Shown: piece by piece, positions 26,465 through 36,215 of the stretch
How the letters are laid out: every line of letters begins with the position of its first letter
Numbering within the stretch: the first letter of the stretch is position 1
Assembly (NCBI RefSeq): GCF_001468395.1
Contig: NZ_LNSG01000015.1
Location: forward strand, 1 to 64,000
Direction of reading: 5' to 3'
From: Sphingopyxis sp. H073
GTDB taxonomy: Bacteria > Pseudomonadota > Alphaproteobacteria > Sphingomonadales > Sphingomonadaceae
DNA length: 64,000 nucleotides
The notes under the pieces: generated by a model
The model's input: the letters and a program-made list of their open reading frames with translations, nothing else
The model's database searches: none
What the model was told of the DNA's origin: nothing
Position numbers and translations under genes: made by a program

Positions 26465-26862
26465 AGGCCGCCGGCGAAGCGGAAGCTGAATCGATAGTCG
26501 CCGGGTTTGATCGTTGCGTCGGTGCGCTTTTCGGGCCGGACCGATTCGAGAGTGAATTGGCCATCGGCAAGCTGGACAGGTTCGCCCAGCGTCGCCTCGA
26601 ACGGCTGCTTGTCGCCATTGCCGCGAATCCACACCATCTGCACCTTCACGCGGCCCGCCCAGACGCAGCGCGCGTTCATCGGGCAGCGGCTGTCCTCCAG
26701 CACCGCGACCGGCTGAACCAGCGGGCCGTCGACATAGGCGCGCTGGCCGAGCGCGACGTCGCTGCCGTCGGCAAGCGGCGCATCGCGGCCCGCCGTGGCG
26801 CAGGCCGAAAGCGTGAGAAGGGCGGCGAGGGCCGGGGCGGCAATGCGGGTCAAGTTCTGCAT
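26461..26862 (-). CDS. small predicted lipoprotein
   Basis: A 133-residue protein with a lipoprotein signal: [21 protein letters not shown], with lipobox LSAC and Cys at residue 21. The mature part contains [21 protein letters not shown], with two Cys that could form a disulfide, and a C-terminal YRFSFRFAG strand. The C-P-x(5)-C-V-W-x-G motif occurs in small conserved bacterial lipoproteins of unknown function. It stands alone on the minus strand between the methyltransferase and thiE. Confidence 0.75.
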   Translation of the reverse strand: MQNLTRIAAPALAALLTLSACATAGRDAPLADGSDVALGQRAYVDGPLVQPVAVLEDSRCPMNARCVWAGRVKVQMVWIRGNGDKQPFEATLGEPVQLADGQFTLESVRPEKRTDATIKPGDYRFSFRFAGGL

Positions 26863-26897
26863 TTGCCCACGTCTGGCGCCGTCGCTATGAACCCGCC

Positions 26898-27533
26898 ATG
26901 ACCACGACTTGCCAGCTTTACCTGATCTCGCCGCTCGACGTCGGCGGCGACTTTCCCGACCGGCTCGATGCCGCGCTGTCCGCCGCCCCCGTTGCGGCGT
27001 TCCAGTTTCGCGTCAAGGGTCTCGACCAGCATGAGGCGGCGCGGCTTGCAGCGCCGTTGCAGGCGATCTGCGCGGCAAAGGATGTCGCCTTCATCGTCAA
27101 CGACGATATGGCGCTCGCAAAACGTCTCAAGGCTGACGGCGTACATCTGGGACAGGGCGACGGCGATCCGAAAGAGGCACGGAGCCTGCTCGGCCCCGGG
27201 GCACAGATCGGCGTGACTTGTCACGCGAGCCGTCACCTCGCGATGGAAGCGGGAGAGGCGGGCGCCGACTATGTTGCGTTCGGCGCCTTCTTTCCGACGA
27301 CGACCAAAGAGGTCGAGCACCGCGCCGACCCCGAGATCCTGACCTGGTGGCAGGGATTGTTCGAATTGCCGTGCGTCGCGATCGGCGGGATCACGCCTGA
27401 CAATGCGAAGCTGCTGGTCGATGCGGGCGCGGATTTTCTCGCGATGTCGGGCGCGGTCTGGAACCATCCCGAGGGGCCTGCCGCCGCGGTGAAGGCTTTT
27501 GCCGCGATCCTTAAGGGTCAGCCGACCGGATAG
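26898..27533 (+). CDS. thiE: thiamine-phosphate synthase
   Basis: Joins the thiazole and pyrimidine halves to thiamine phosphate. The 211-residue TIM barrel includes [66 protein letters not shown] and [30 protein letters not shown]. Its Gly-rich ends bind the phosphate. No TPP riboswitch could be recognised in the short leader shared with the divergent lipoprotein gene, and no other thi gene is adjacent. The product cofactor (ThDP) is used by the Bkd E1 and transketolase encoded nearby; co-location is probably chance. Confidence 0.92.
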   Translation: MTTTCQLYLISPLDVGGDFPDRLDAALSAAPVAAFQFRVKGLDQHEAARLAAPLQAICAAKDVAFIVNDDMALAKRLKADGVHLGQGDGDPKEARSLLGPGAQIGVTCHASRHLAMEAGEAGADYVAFGAFFPTTTKEVEHRADPEILTWWQGLFELPCVAIGGITPDNAKLLVDAGADFLAMSGAVWNHPEGPAAAVKAFAAILKGQPTG

Positions 27534-27682
27534 TCGCGGCCCGGCGATTTTTCCGGCTTGGCTTCCCGCGGCGGCGCGCCCTCCTTGCGCCAACCGAACA
27601 GCCCGGCACAGGGAGCGGAACGCTTCGGTGGCTTGGCTGCCCGGAGACCGGACGGCTGGTCAGGGATATCCACGTTCATCAT
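27518..27682 (-). CDS. possible small basic protein of unknown function
   Basis: An open frame of 54 residues from two tandem ATGs (27682, 27679): [54 protein letters not shown]. It is Pro/Lys-rich, with no membrane segment. A weak AAGG-type site lies upstream. It overlaps the end of thiE by 16 bp on the other strand. The codons fit the host reasonably, but nothing identifies a family, so the gene may not be real. Confidence 0.35.
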   Translation of the reverse strand: MMNVDIPDQPSGLRAAKPPKRSAPCAGLFGWRKEGAPPREAKPEKSPGRDYPVG

Positions 27683-27818
27683 GGGCCGCCTTTTGCTCCG
27701 GGGCGACGGAAAGGGATTGGATCGATACGTCAAATCATCCTCGTCTCGTCGGTTTTTTGCTTGTGCGGGGCGCCAAGTCACCCCAACACGGCGGAATTGA
27801 AGAGGCGGAAGGACGATT

Positions 27819-29774
27819 ATGAGCCGCGATGGCACGGCAATGCGCGAACTGACGGTCCGGGCGATCCTATTGGGCGGATTGCTGACTTTCCTGTTCACCG
27901 CCGCCAACGTCTATTTCGGGCTCAGGGTCGGCCTGACCTTCTCGACCGCGATTCCCGCTGCCGTCATCTCGATGGCGGTGCTGCGGACGCTCGGCGGGTC
28001 GAACATGGTCGAGAACAACATCGTCCAGACGATCGGCAGCGCTGCCGGCGCGGTCGCGACGATGATTTTCATCCTGCCGGGACTCGTCATCGTCGGCTGG
28101 TGGACGAATTTCCCTTACTGGACGACGATGCTGACCTGCGCAGCGGGCGGTGTGCTCGGCGTGATGCTGTCGGTGCCGCTGCGCCGGGCGCTCGTGATCA
28201 ATTCGGACTTGCCCTATCCCGAAGGCGTCGCGGGTGCCGAAATCCTGCGTGTCGGCATGGCGGGCGACGAAGGCACGCGCGAAAACCAGCTTGGCCTGTC
28301 GACGATCGTCCTTGGTGCGCTGGTCGCCGCTTTCTACGGCGTAATGACCGCGCTCAAGGTCGCGGCGGGCGAGGTTGCGAAGAATTTCAAACTCGGTGCG
28401 GGCGTGAGCGGGGTGGCCGGCACGATGTCGCTCGGGCTGGTCGGGGTCGGTCATCTGATCGGTCTCGCGACCGGGATCGCGATGGCGATCGGCGCGAGCA
28501 TCTCCTGGTTCATCCTGCTGCCCTGGCTGAGCGCTGGCAAAGCCGGTCCGGTCGATGATGTGGTCGGCACTGTGTTCAGTCAGGAAGTGCGGTTCGTCGG
28601 CGCGGGCGCGATAGCAGTTGCCGCAATATGGGCGCTCGTCCGGATCGCGGGTTCGATCGCACAGGGGCTGCGCGGGATCGCTCGAGCGGCGGAGGCGCGC
28701 AAGAGCGGGCAGGCGCTCGAACTGACCGAGCGCGACCTTCCCGGTTCGATCGTCCTTGGGACCAGCCTGCTCCTGATGATTCCGATCGGGGTGCTGATCT
28801 GGAACTTCGTTCAGGGCGGGCCGCTGGCGGGAGAGATCGGTGCGGCGCTGACGCTCGCGATCCTGTTCATTCTCGTGATCGGCGTCGCGACCGCGATCGT
28901 CACCGGCTATATGGCGGGCCTCGTCGGCACGTCGAACAGTCCGGTTTCAGGGATCGGTATCCTGTCGATCCTCGTCGCCTCGGTGCTCGTCGCCGCGATC
29001 TTCGGAGGGCAGGTGGCGGCCGCCGACCGCGCGCCGCTGATCGCCTTCGCGCTGTTCGTCACCGCATTCGTCTTCGGCATCGGGATTGTCGCGAATGACA
29101 ATCTTCAGGATCTGAAGACCGGCCAGCTCGTGGGTTCGACGCCCTGGAAGCAGCAGGTCGCGCTTGTCATCGGCGTCGTCGCGGGCTCCTTCATCATTCC
29201 GCCGGTGCTGGATCTGCTCAACACCGCCTTCGGTTTCGCGGGCGCACCGGGAGCCGGGCCGAACGCGCTCGCCGCGCCGCAGGCTTCGCTGATCTCGTCG
29301 ATCGCGCGGGGCGTGCTCGGCGGGACGCTCCGTTGGGATCTGATCGGACTCGGCGCGGGTATCGGCGTGGTGGCCATCATTTTCGATGAAATCCGCGGGC
29401 ACACGAACAAGACCCGCTGCCCGCCGCTCTCGGTCGCGATGGGCATGTATCTGCCGATGTCGGTGACGCTGCCGACGATCATCGGCACCGTCATCGGTCA
29501 CGTCTGGAACCGCGGCGCCGACCGTACCGCACGGCCCGAATTCGCGCGGCGCATGGGCGTGCTGCTCGCGACGGGCCTTGTGGTGGGCGACAGCCTCTAC
29601 GGTCTGGTTTTCGCAGGCACGGTGGCGGCGGTGGGCGATGCCGACCGGCTCGCGATCGTCGGTGACGGGTTTGGAACGGCATCGCAGTTCATCGGCCTCG
29701 GCCTGCTCGCGGCGCTGGGCTGGTTCGCCTATTCGCGCACGAAGAAGCGCGTCGAAGCGGCACCTGCCGAATAG
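27819..29774 (+). CDS. OPT-family oligopeptide transporter
   Basis: A 651-residue integral membrane protein with about 15 hydrophobic segments. N-terminal family blocks are LTVRAILLGGLLTFLFTAANVYFGLRVGLTFSTAIPAAVISMAVL, GGSNMVENNIVQTIGSAAG and NSDLPYPEGVAGAEIL. Later blocks are NSPVSGIGILSI and NDNLQDLKTGQLVGSTPWKQQVALVIGVVAG, then MGMYLPMSVTLPTIIGTVIG. This is the bacterial branch of the OPT family (proton-coupled uptake of peptides or metal chelates; substrate not inferable). The start has GGAAGG upstream. It stands alone between two unrelated genes. Confidence 0.9.
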   Translation: MSRDGTAMRELTVRAILLGGLLTFLFTAANVYFGLRVGLTFSTAIPAAVISMAVLRTLGGSNMVENNIVQTIGSAAGAVATMIFILPGLVIVGWWTNFPYWTTMLTCAAGGVLGVMLSVPLRRALVINSDLPYPEGVAGAEILRVGMAGDEGTRENQLGLSTIVLGALVAAFYGVMTALKVAAGEVAKNFKLGAGVSGVAGTMSLGLVGVGHLIGLATGIAMAIGASISWFILLPWLSAGKAGPVDDVVGTVFSQEVRFVGAGAIAVAAIWALVRIAGSIAQGLRGIARAAEARKSGQALELTERDLPGSIVLGTSLLLMIPIGVLIWNFVQGGPLAGEIGAALTLAILFILVIGVATAIVTGYMAGLVGTSNSPVSGIGILSILVASVLVAAIFGGQVAAADRAPLIAFALFVTAFVFGIGIVANDNLQDLKTGQLVGSTPWKQQVALVIGVVAGSFIIPPVLDLLNTAFGFAGAPGAGPNALAAPQASLISSIARGVLGGTLRWDLIGLGAGIGVVAIIFDEIRGHTNKTRCPPLSVAMGMYLPMSVTLPTIIGTVIGHVWNRGADRTARPEFARRMGVLLATGLVVGDSLYGLVFAGTVAAVGDADRLAIVGDGFGTASQFIGLGLLAALGWFAYSRTKKRVEAAPAE

Positions 29775-29880
29775 GCACCGCTTGCCCTCGGCTGCTTGTC
29801 CGGCTAAGGGCGCGCTCCTGTGACCGGCACATGCGATGCGCCGGCGGCTCTTTCCATCCTTGAACTAGCGAGTGTGCGCG

Positions 29881-30444
29881 ATGAAAATCACCGGCGTTGA
29901 AATCCGTCCCGGCAATATTATCGAATTTGAAGGTGGCATCTGGAAGGTCACCAAGATCCAGCACACCCAGCCGGGCAAGGGCGGCGCCTATATGCAGGTC
30001 GAAGCCAAGAATCTGATCGACGGGCGCAAGCTCAACAACCGTTTCCGCAGCGCTGACACGGTCGAGAAGGTCCGCCTCGACACCAAGGATTTCCAGTATC
30101 TCTACGCCGAGGGCGACGATCTCGTCTTCATGGACAAGGATACATACGAGCAGATTACCATTTCGAAGGACGTCGTGGGCGAGGCGCACGAATTCCTGCA
30201 GGACGGCATGGAAGTCGTGCTTGAACTCTGGGAAGAGCGCCCCATTTCGGTCGAGCTGCCCGAGCAGATCGAAGCCACGATCGTCGAGGCCGATGCGGTG
30301 GTGAAGGGCCAGACGGCGTCGTCGTCGTACAAGCCCGCGATCCTCGACAATGGTGTGCGCGTCATGGTGCCGCCGCACATCACCAGCGGCACGCGCATTG
30401 TGGTCAATGTCTATGACCGCGAATATGTTCGCCGCGCCGACTAA
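29881..30444 (+). CDS. efp: translation elongation factor P
   Basis: Relieves ribosome stalling at runs of proline. The 187 residues form the three expected beta-barrel domains: KOW-like domain I with the tip loop [12 protein letters not shown], whose Lys33 matches the modified lysine of E. coli EF-P, domain II from about 66 ([35 protein letters not shown]), and domain III ending [22 protein letters not shown] 29881 is used; an in-frame start 9 bp upstream adds MCA. No epmA/epmB or earP genes are nearby. A palindromic repeat follows the stop. Confidence 0.96.
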   Translation: MKITGVEIRPGNIIEFEGGIWKVTKIQHTQPGKGGAYMQVEAKNLIDGRKLNNRFRSADTVEKVRLDTKDFQYLYAEGDDLVFMDKDTYEQITISKDVVGEAHEFLQDGMEVVLELWEERPISVELPEQIEATIVEADAVVKGQTASSSYKPAILDNGVRVMVPPHITSGTRIVVNVYDREYVRRAD

Positions 30445-30449
30445 TTGAG

Positions 30450-30559
30450 TTCCCCTCCCGCTTGCGGGAGGGGTTAGGGGAGGGCCTGTCGAGGGACGGG
30501 CTCTTTCCGGTAGGAAACATTCCCTCCCCCGACCCCTCCCGCAAGCGGGAGGGGGGAGT
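30450..30559. repeat. palindromic repeat, CCCCTCCCGCTTGCGGGAGG type
   Basis: Two arms, each self-complementary (CTCCCGC-TT-GCGGGAG on the left, CTCCCGCAAGCGGGAG on the right), are inverted relative to each other over about 35 bp (30450-30484 and 30521-30559), with a 36-bp centre. The right arm ends in GGGAGGGGGGAG, which lies 8 bases before the ATG at 30567 and so acts as the ribosome site of the next gene. Confidence 0.8.
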
Positions 30560-30566
30560 TACGACT

Positions 30567-31385
30567 ATGGCCATTTCCGGCATCATCACCGTCATGGAAC
30601 GCGCCGCGCGCAAGGCCGGCACGAAGCTGCGCCGCGACTTCGGCGAGATCGAGCATCTGCAGGTCTCGCAAAAGGGGCCCGCCGACTTCGTGTCGAAGGC
30701 GGATCAGGCGGCCGAGCGCACGCTCTATGACGAGCTGACCCACGCGCGTCCCGGCTGGGGCTTCCTGATGGAAGAGGCCGGCGAGATCGAGGGCGAGCCG
30801 GGCAAACCGCGCTTCATCATCGACCCGCTCGACGGCACGTCGAACTTTCTCCACGCGATCCCGCAATTCGCAATCTCGATCGCGGTGCAGGAGCCGAAGC
30901 TCGGCGGCGGCTGGGGCGACGTGACCGCGGCGCTGATCTATCAGCCGGTCACCGACGAAAGCTATTGGGCCGAGCGTGGCCGCGGCGCGTGGCTGCACGA
31001 CCGGCGCCTCCGCGTCGCCTCGCGTCGCCACCTCAACGAATGCCTCATTGCGACGGGCATCCCCTTCATGGGCCATGGCGACATGGCGCAGTGGAGCCGC
31101 ATTTTCGGCGCGGTCGCGCCCGAAGTCGCCGGCATCCGCCGCTTCGGCGCCGCCAGCCTCGATCTAGCCTGGGTTGCGGCGGGCCGTTTCGACGGTTTCT
31201 GGGAAAGCCAGCTCAACATCTGGGATGTCGCCGCCGGCATGTTGCTGGTGCGCGAGGCGGGCGGCTTCGTCAGCGATTTCCGCGGCGGCGACCGCGCGAT
31301 CGAGCGCAGCGAATTCATCGCGGGCAGCGGCGCGGTGCATTCCAAGCTTCAGAAGCTGGTCGCGGGCGCGCTGCGCAACGCCTGA
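30567..31385 (+). CDS. inositol monophosphatase family protein (SuhB-like)
   Basis: A 272-residue metal-dependent phosphatase. The first metal site is in LMEEAGEIEG (residues about 68-78), the second is the signature FIIDPLDGTSNFLHAIPQFAISIAV, and the third is NIWDVAAGMLLVREAGG. The family hydrolyses inositol-1-phosphate and related sugar phosphates; SuhB also binds RNA polymerase and NusA/rRNA antitermination complexes in E. coli. The exact role here is open. The Shine-Dalgarno sequence comes from the repeat element just upstream. A second repeat type follows the stop. Confidence 0.9.
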   Translation: MAISGIITVMERAARKAGTKLRRDFGEIEHLQVSQKGPADFVSKADQAAERTLYDELTHARPGWGFLMEEAGEIEGEPGKPRFIIDPLDGTSNFLHAIPQFAISIAVQEPKLGGGWGDVTAALIYQPVTDESYWAERGRGAWLHDRRLRVASRRHLNECLIATGIPFMGHGDMAQWSRIFGAVAPEVAGIRRFGAASLDLAWVAAGRFDGFWESQLNIWDVAAGMLLVREAGGFVSDFRGGDRAIERSEFIAGSGAVHSKLQKLVAGALRNA

Positions 31386-31404
31386 CGGGCCGTAGCTCTT
31401 CCAT

Positions 31405-31479
31405 CGTCATGCCGGACTTGATCCGGCATCCATCTCGGCGTCGAAGCCATGGACCCCGGATCAAGTCCGGGGTGACGAA
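31405..31479. repeat. palindromic repeat, GTCATGCCGGACTTGATCCG type, copy 1
   Basis: The left half is CGTCATGCCGGACTTGATCC plus GGCATCCA (31405-31432); after a variable 15-bp spacer comes TGGACCCCGGATCAAGTCC plus GGGGTGACGAA. Each half is a hairpin, and the two halves pair with one another. The same element recurs at 36216-36290 and 40398-40455. Located between convergent genes. Confidence 0.85.
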
Positions 31480-31507
31480 GGAGGGGCGGGGCCGACCTAC
31501 GTGGCCA

Positions 31508-31990
31508 TCACTTTTCGAAAACATACTCGCGGAAACTGTCCATCAGCGATGACCAGGTGTTGAGCGTCTCGCCCAGATTTTCGCGCGGGATCCCGGCAAA
31601 ATCGACATCGACGTCCATTTCGAGCACCGGGTCGCCTTCGTCATCGCGATAGGCGCGTGCGAAGCGCTTGGTCCGGTTCCATTGGTTGAGTCGGTCGAGC
31701 GACACATCCTTCGCGTCGCTGAAACCCATATAATATTGCAGGGTCTTGCAGTTCCGGTTGTCCTCGCAGTTCATGAACAGGACGAGGAATTTCAGGCCGT
31801 TCCGGTTGCTCTCGATATAGGGATCGTCGCCGTCCTTGGTGACAAGCGTCGCCGGCCAGCCCTGCGACTCGAGGATCGCCTTGATCGTCGCGGGATTCTT
31901 CGCATTCACCAGTTCGGCATGGGCTGGCGCCGCCGACAGTGCCAGTGCGGCGGCCGCTGCGACGATGGCGCGATGAAAAATTGGTCCCAT
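31508..31990 (-). CDS. secreted YbjN-domain protein
   Basis: A 160-residue protein with a Sec signal peptide (MGPIFHRAIVAAAAALALSAAPAHAE). The mature part ESQGWPATLVTKDGDDPYIESNRNGLKFLVLFMNCEDNRNCKTLQYYMGF...LDRLNQWNRTKRFARAYRDDEGDPVLEMDVDV matches the YbjN domain, a tetratricopeptide-chaperone-like fold of uncertain function. The two Cys in MNCEDNRNCKTLQ probably form a disulfide in the periplasm. ATG 31990 gives the clean signal; upstream frame is not believable. It is divergent from the nuo operon with a 218-bp gap. Confidence 0.85.
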   Translation of the reverse strand: MGPIFHRAIVAAAAALALSAAPAHAELVNAKNPATIKAILESQGWPATLVTKDGDDPYIESNRNGLKFLVLFMNCEDNRNCKTLQYYMGFSDAKDVSLDRLNQWNRTKRFARAYRDDEGDPVLEMDVDVDFAGIPRENLGETLNTWSSLMDSFREYVFEK

Positions 31991-32208
31991 AAAAGCTCCC
32001 CAGTTTCGAAACGGGCGCCAAAGGCCCGAAATATCGACCCCTGCCGTCCGCGTATCATGAGGATAGGGGCGCGTTCCAGCGCCGTTTGTGCTTTTGGTCA
32101 CAACGGCAACGAATTTCCTCGCCGCAGCGCTTGCGAGGCGCGGCTTGCTGGCCTAAAGCGCGCCCAACAAAGGGGTGGTAAACGCCTTAAAACAGACTGC
32201 GAGCTCCC
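31991..32208. promoter_or_regulatory. divergent promoter region upstream of the nuo operon
   Basis: This 218-bp gap holds no gene. It must contain the promoter for the complex I operon (plus) and for the YbjN-domain gene (minus). I could not assign specific -35/-10 boxes or a named regulator site. Confidence 0.4.
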
Positions 32209-32583
32209 ATGGTCGATCTGACGCAATATCTGCCGATCCTGATCTTTCTGGTCATAGCCGTTGGCCTTTCCTCGGCCTTCGTCTTCCTGCCGATGGGCGT
32301 CGCGCGCCTGACCGGCGCGCACAAGCCCGATCCGGCGAAGCTCACCGAATATGAATGCGGCTTCCCCGCGTTCGAGGATGCCCGCAGCCAGTTCGATGTG
32401 CGCTTCTATCTCGTCGCCATCCTCTTCATCATCTTCGACCTCGAAGCCGCCTTCCTCTTTCCCTGGGCGGTCAGCCTCAAGGAAATCGGCTGGGCCGGTT
32501 GGGCCACGATGATGATCTTCCTTGCCGAACTCGCGATCGGCCTTGTGTACGCGTGGAAAAAAGGCGCGTTGGATTGGGAATGA
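32209..32583 (+). CDS. nuoA: NADH-quinone oxidoreductase subunit A
   Basis: A small membrane subunit of complex I (124 residues) with three transmembrane helices: [45 protein letters not shown] and [19 protein letters not shown]. The conserved loop with [25 protein letters not shown] and the [11 protein letters not shown] block are diagnostic. It starts the 14-gene nuo operon; its stop overlaps the nuoB ATG (ATGA). Confidence 0.97.
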   Translation: MVDLTQYLPILIFLVIAVGLSSAFVFLPMGVARLTGAHKPDPAKLTEYECGFPAFEDARSQFDVRFYLVAILFIIFDLEAAFLFPWAVSLKEIGWAGWATMMIFLAELAIGLVYAWKKGALDWE

Positions 32584-33146
32584 GCAGCTCCAGCATCATC
32601 ATGCCCGGCCAGATGCCGGTCGCCAGCCCTGTCGCTCCGGGAACCAACCCGGATCAGAGCTTCTTCGACGATCTCAACAGCGAGGTTGGCGACAAGGGCT
32701 TCCTCGTCACCACGACCGAGGATCTGTTCAATTGGGCGCGTACCGGCTCGCTGTGGTGGATGACCTTCGGCCTCGCATGCTGCGCGGTCGAGATGATCCA
32801 CGTCAACATGCCGCGCTATGACATGGAACGCTTCGGCGTCGCGCCGCGCGCCAGCCCGCGCCAGTCCGACGTGATGATCGTCGCGGGGACGCTCTGCAAC
32901 AAGATGGCCCCGGCGCTGCGCCGCGTGTACGACCAGATGTCGAACCCCAAATATGTCATTTCGATGGGCAGCTGCGCCAACGGCGGCGGCTATTACCATT
33001 ACAGCTATTCGGTGGTGCGCGGCTGCGATCGCATCGTGCCCGTCGACATCTATGTCCCCGGCTGCCCGCCGACCGCCGAAGCGTTGCTCTATGGCGTGAT
33101 GCAGTTGCAGCGGAAGATCCGCCGCACCGGGACGATCGAACGCTGA
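32580..33146 (+). CDS. nuoB: NADH-quinone oxidoreductase subunit B
   Basis: Carries cluster N2, the last iron-sulfur centre before quinone. The 188 residues include the adjacent Cys pair in [13 protein letters not shown], then MVAGTL-like [34 protein letters not shown] and [14 protein letters not shown], giving the four cluster ligands. The N terminus (about 25 residues) is longer than in E. coli and Pro/Ser-rich. ATG 32580 overlaps the nuoA stop. Confidence 0.97.
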   Translation: MSSSSIIMPGQMPVASPVAPGTNPDQSFFDDLNSEVGDKGFLVTTTEDLFNWARTGSLWWMTFGLACCAVEMIHVNMPRYDMERFGVAPRASPRQSDVMIVAGTLCNKMAPALRRVYDQMSNPKYVISMGSCANGGGYYHYSYSVVRGCDRIVPVDIYVPGCPPTAEALLYGVMQLQRKIRRTGTIER

Positions 33147-34066
33147 TGGCCAGTCCCGCTCCCCTGATCGCGGCCCGCGAGGGCGTTGGCCCCGCACTGC
33201 AAAAGCTGCTCGGCGACGACCTGATCGAGCATGTCTTTGCCGTGGGCGAGGACAGCATAACCGTGCGCCGCGAAGCGGTCGCCGGTGTGATGGTCATGCT
33301 GCGCGATGAACTCGACTATCAGCAGCTGATGGAAATCGCCGGGGTCGACTATCCCGAACGCGCCGAGCGCTTCGAGGTCGTCTATCACCTGCTCAGCGTG
33401 ACGAAGAACCACCGCCTGCGCGTCCGCGTGTCGACCGACGAAACGACGCCGGTACCGAGTATCGTGCCCGTCTGGCCCGTCGCCGGTTGGCTCGAGCGCG
33501 AAGTTTTCGACATGTACGGCGTGCTGTTCGCGGGCAATCCCGACCTCCGCCGCATCCTGACCGACTATGGCTTTCAGGGGCATCCGCAGCGCAAGGACTT
33601 CCCGCTGACCGGCTATATCGAGCTGCGTTATTCGGAAGAGGACAAGCGCGTCGTCTATGAACCGGTGAAGCTGGCGCAGGACTTCCGCAACTTCGACTTT
33701 CTCAGCCCCTGGGAAGGCGCCGACTATGTGCTGCCGGGCGACGAAAAGGCCGGTGGCACCGGCGAAGCGCCGGGCAAGGGTGCGCCGTCGCCGATGACCG
33801 CGCAGCAGGTCAAGGTCGCCGACGACAAGGCCGAGAAGAAGGCGCCGGCGCCGACCCCGAAGACCACCGAGAAGCCCGAACAGACCGGCGCGGGCGCGAA
33901 GGCGAATATCAAGGCCGCGAAGGCGAGCCGCGACGGCGCCAAGGCGACCACGGCCGCCAAAGCGAAGACTCCGGCCACAAAGAAGGCCGAAAAGGCGCCT
34001 GCCAAGCCCAAGGCGCCCGCGAAGCCGCGCGCGCCGCGCAAGCCCAAGACAGGAGGTGACGCATGA
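33146..34066 (+). CDS. nuoC: NADH-quinone oxidoreductase subunit C with Lys/Ala/Pro-rich C-terminal tail
   Basis: A 306-residue protein. Residues 1 to about 200 are a normal NuoC: LVVGEDS-like start, [100 protein letters not shown]. From about 206 a further 100 residues are almost only Lys, Ala, Pro, Thr and Gly ([39 protein letters not shown]), like a histone H1 tail. It is separate from nuoD. The start overlaps the nuoB stop by 1 bp. A perfect AGGAGGTGA lies in the end of the tail (34051-34059) and serves nuoD. Confidence 0.95.
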   Translation: MASPAPLIAAREGVGPALQKLLGDDLIEHVFAVGEDSITVRREAVAGVMVMLRDELDYQQLMEIAGVDYPERAERFEVVYHLLSVTKNHRLRVRVSTDETTPVPSIVPVWPVAGWLEREVFDMYGVLFAGNPDLRRILTDYGFQGHPQRKDFPLTGYIELRYSEEDKRVVYEPVKLAQDFRNFDFLSPWEGADYVLPGDEKAGGTGEAPGKGAPSPMTAQQVKVADDKAEKKAPAPTPKTTEKPEQTGAGAKANIKAAKASRDGAKATTAAKAKTPATKKAEKAPAKPKAPAKPRAPRKPKTGGDA

Positions 34067-35319
34067 CCGACTCTCCTCAGGTCAAGCACCACGGCAGCGA
34101 CATGTTCGAAGGCTATCCGGTCGACACCGCCGATACCGCGGGCGACCAGGCCGTCACCAACTACACGATCAACTTCGGCCCGCAGCACCCCGCGGCGCAT
34201 GGCGTGCTGCGCATGGTGATGGAACTCGACGGCGAGATCATCGAGCGCGTCGATCCGCACGTCGGGCTGCTGCACCGCGGCACCGAGAAGCTGATCGAGT
34301 ACAAGACCTATCTGCAGGCGCTGCCCTATTTCGACCGGCTCGACTATTGCTCGCCGCTCGGCATGGAACATAGCTATGTGCTCGCGATCGAGAAATTGCT
34401 CGACCTCGAGGTGCCCGACCGCGCGCAGTACCTCCGCACGATGTTCGCCGAGCTGACGCGCATCTGCAACCACATGCTCAACATCGGGTCGCACGTCATG
34501 GACGTCGGCGCGATGACCCCGAACCTGTGGATCTTCGAGCTGCGCGAGGATTGCCTGAACTTCTTCGAGCGCGCGTCGGGTGCGCGCATGCACAGCGCCT
34601 ATTTCCGCCCGGGCGGCGTCCATCAGGATGTCCCCGAAAAGTTGCTCTACGACATCGGCCAGTGGTGCGAGACGCGGCTGCCGAAGCTGTTCGGCGACGC
34701 GATGAGCCTCGTCATCGACAATCGCATCTTCAAGCAGCGCAATGTCGATATCGCGACCGTAGCGAAGGAAGACGCGCTGGCGTGGGGCTTCTCGGGCCCG
34801 ATGATCCGCGGCAGCGGCATTCCGTGGGATCTGCGTAAGTCGCAGCCCTACGACGCCTATGCGAAGATGGACTTCGACATTCCCGTCGGCACGCGCGGCG
34901 ACTGCTACGACCGCTTCATGGTCCGCGTGCAGGAAGTCTATCAGTCGCAGCGGATCATCCTGCAGTGCATCAACGCGATGCCTTCGGGCCCCATCGCCAG
35001 CCTCGACCGCAAGGTCGTGCCGCCGAAGCGCGGCGAGATGAAGCAGTCGATGGAATCGCTGATCCATCACTTCAAGCTCTATACAGAGGGTTTCCACGTC
35101 CCCGCGGGCGAGGTTTATGTGGCGACCGAAAGCCCCAAGGGCGAATTCGGCGTCTATCTGGTCAGCGACGGCACCAACAAGCCGTACCGCTGCAAGATCC
35201 GCCCGACGGCGTTCTCGCACCTGCAGGCGATGGACATGATGTGTAAGGGCCACATGCTCGCCGACACCACCGCGATCATCGGCGCGATCGACGTCGTGTT
35301 TGGGGAGTGCGACCGGTGA
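34063..35319 (+). CDS. nuoD: NADH-quinone oxidoreductase subunit D
   Basis: The 49-kDa subunit of the quinone-binding site (418 residues). It contains [23 protein letters not shown] with the quinone-site His, [73 protein letters not shown], and the end [35 protein letters not shown]. Translation starts at ATG 34063 from a strong AGGAGGTGA site. The last codons overlap the start of a small membrane ORF (GTGA at 35316). Confidence 0.97.
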   Translation: MTDSPQVKHHGSDMFEGYPVDTADTAGDQAVTNYTINFGPQHPAAHGVLRMVMELDGEIIERVDPHVGLLHRGTEKLIEYKTYLQALPYFDRLDYCSPLGMEHSYVLAIEKLLDLEVPDRAQYLRTMFAELTRICNHMLNIGSHVMDVGAMTPNLWIFELREDCLNFFERASGARMHSAYFRPGGVHQDVPEKLLYDIGQWCETRLPKLFGDAMSLVIDNRIFKQRNVDIATVAKEDALAWGFSGPMIRGSGIPWDLRKSQPYDAYAKMDFDIPVGTRGDCYDRFMVRVQEVYQSQRIILQCINAMPSGPIASLDRKVVPPKRGEMKQSMESLIHHFKLYTEGFHVPAGEVYVATESPKGEFGVYLVSDGTNKPYRCKIRPTAFSHLQAMDMMCKGHMLADTTAIIGAIDVVFGECDR

Positions 35320-35531
35320 GGATAGTTGCGGCCTTCCGCATCGCGCTCGCGATCAGCGTGCTGAGTTACCTGTTAACGCTTGCTGTCGGGGTCAGCGCAT
35401 TGATTCCGGGCGAACTGGCTTTGGCGATCGGCATTTATGCCGGAGCGGCAATGGGGCTGTCGGCGCTGGGTTGCGTCGTGACACAACTCGTTCTCTTTAT
35501 CTCTCACAAGCGGCACATCGCTCATGGCTGA
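35316..35531 (+). CDS. small two-helix membrane protein inserted between nuoD and nuoE
   Basis: A 71-residue protein starting with GTG 35316, which overlaps the nuoD stop; its end overlaps the nuoE ATG by 8 bp. It has two long hydrophobic helices (about 8-30 and 37-60) and a basic His/Lys/Arg C terminus (HKRHIAHG). The tight overlap on both sides suggests it is translated as part of the operon. I recognise no complex I subunit or other family. Confidence 0.65.
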   Translation: MRIVAAFRIALAISVLSYLLTLAVGVSALIPGELALAIGIYAGAAMGLSALGCVVTQLVLFISHKRHIAHG

Positions 35532-36192
35532 CGCACCCCAAATCCCCGACGAAGCCGAAACCCGCGCGCGCTGGGGCGCTTTTGCGTGGACGAAGGAAAA
35601 TGCCGAGAAGGCGAAGGCGATCATCGCGCGCTATCCCACGGGGCGCCAGCGTTCGGCGGTGATGCCGTTGCTCGACCTCGCGCAGCGGCAGGTCGGCGCC
35701 GAGACCGAGACGCAGGGTTGGCTGCCCGTGCCGGTGATCGAGTTCGTCGCTGCCGAGCTCGATATGCCGTTCATGCGCGCCTATGAAGTCGCGACCTTCT
35801 ACACCATGTACAATCTGGCGCCGGTCGGCCGCTATCATGTGCAGGTTTGCGGCACGACGCCGTGCCTGCTGCGCGGATCGGACGACGTGATGGCCGCGTG
35901 CAAGAATCGCGGGATGACCAAGGGCAAGACCACGCCTGATGGGCTGTTCACGCTGACCGAGGTCGAGTGCATGGGCACCTGCGCCAACGCGCCGATGGTC
36001 CAGATCAACGACGATAATTACGAAGACCTCGATTATGACTCGATGGTCCGCATCCTCGACGATCTTGCCGCGGGCAAGCAGCCGAAGACCGGCCCCCAGA
36101 ACCCCAAGCGCCACACGAGCGAGCCCGAGGGCGGCCCGACGACGCTGAAGGAAATGGTCAAGGCCAACCATGACTATCGGAAGGAATGGTGA
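35524..36192 (+). CDS. nuoE: NADH-quinone oxidoreductase subunit E
   Basis: The 24-kDa subunit with one [2Fe-2S] cluster (N1a), 222 residues. Thioredoxin-like fold blocks: ALLDLAQRQ-like MPLLDLAQRQVGAETETQGWLPVPVIEFVA, the ligands in CGTTPCLLRGSDDV and ECMGTCANAPMVQINDDNYEDLD. The tail after residue 190 is longer than in E. coli (PEGGPTTLKEMVKANHDYRKEW), a common alphaproteobacterial feature. A GTCATGCCGG repeat follows before nuoF. Confidence 0.96.
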   Translation: MADAPQIPDEAETRARWGAFAWTKENAEKAKAIIARYPTGRQRSAVMPLLDLAQRQVGAETETQGWLPVPVIEFVAAELDMPFMRAYEVATFYTMYNLAPVGRYHVQVCGTTPCLLRGSDDVMAACKNRGMTKGKTTPDGLFTLTEVECMGTCANAPMVQINDDNYEDLDYDSMVRILDDLAAGKQPKTGPQNPKRHTSEPEGGPTTLKEMVKANHDYRKEW

Positions 36193-36215
36193 TGATGACA
36201 AACGCCGCATTCCTT

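Noticed and set aside
26862..26897. TPP riboswitch upstream of thiE
   Set aside because: Only 35 bp separate thiE from the divergent lipoprotein gene and no THI-box core could be recognised there.
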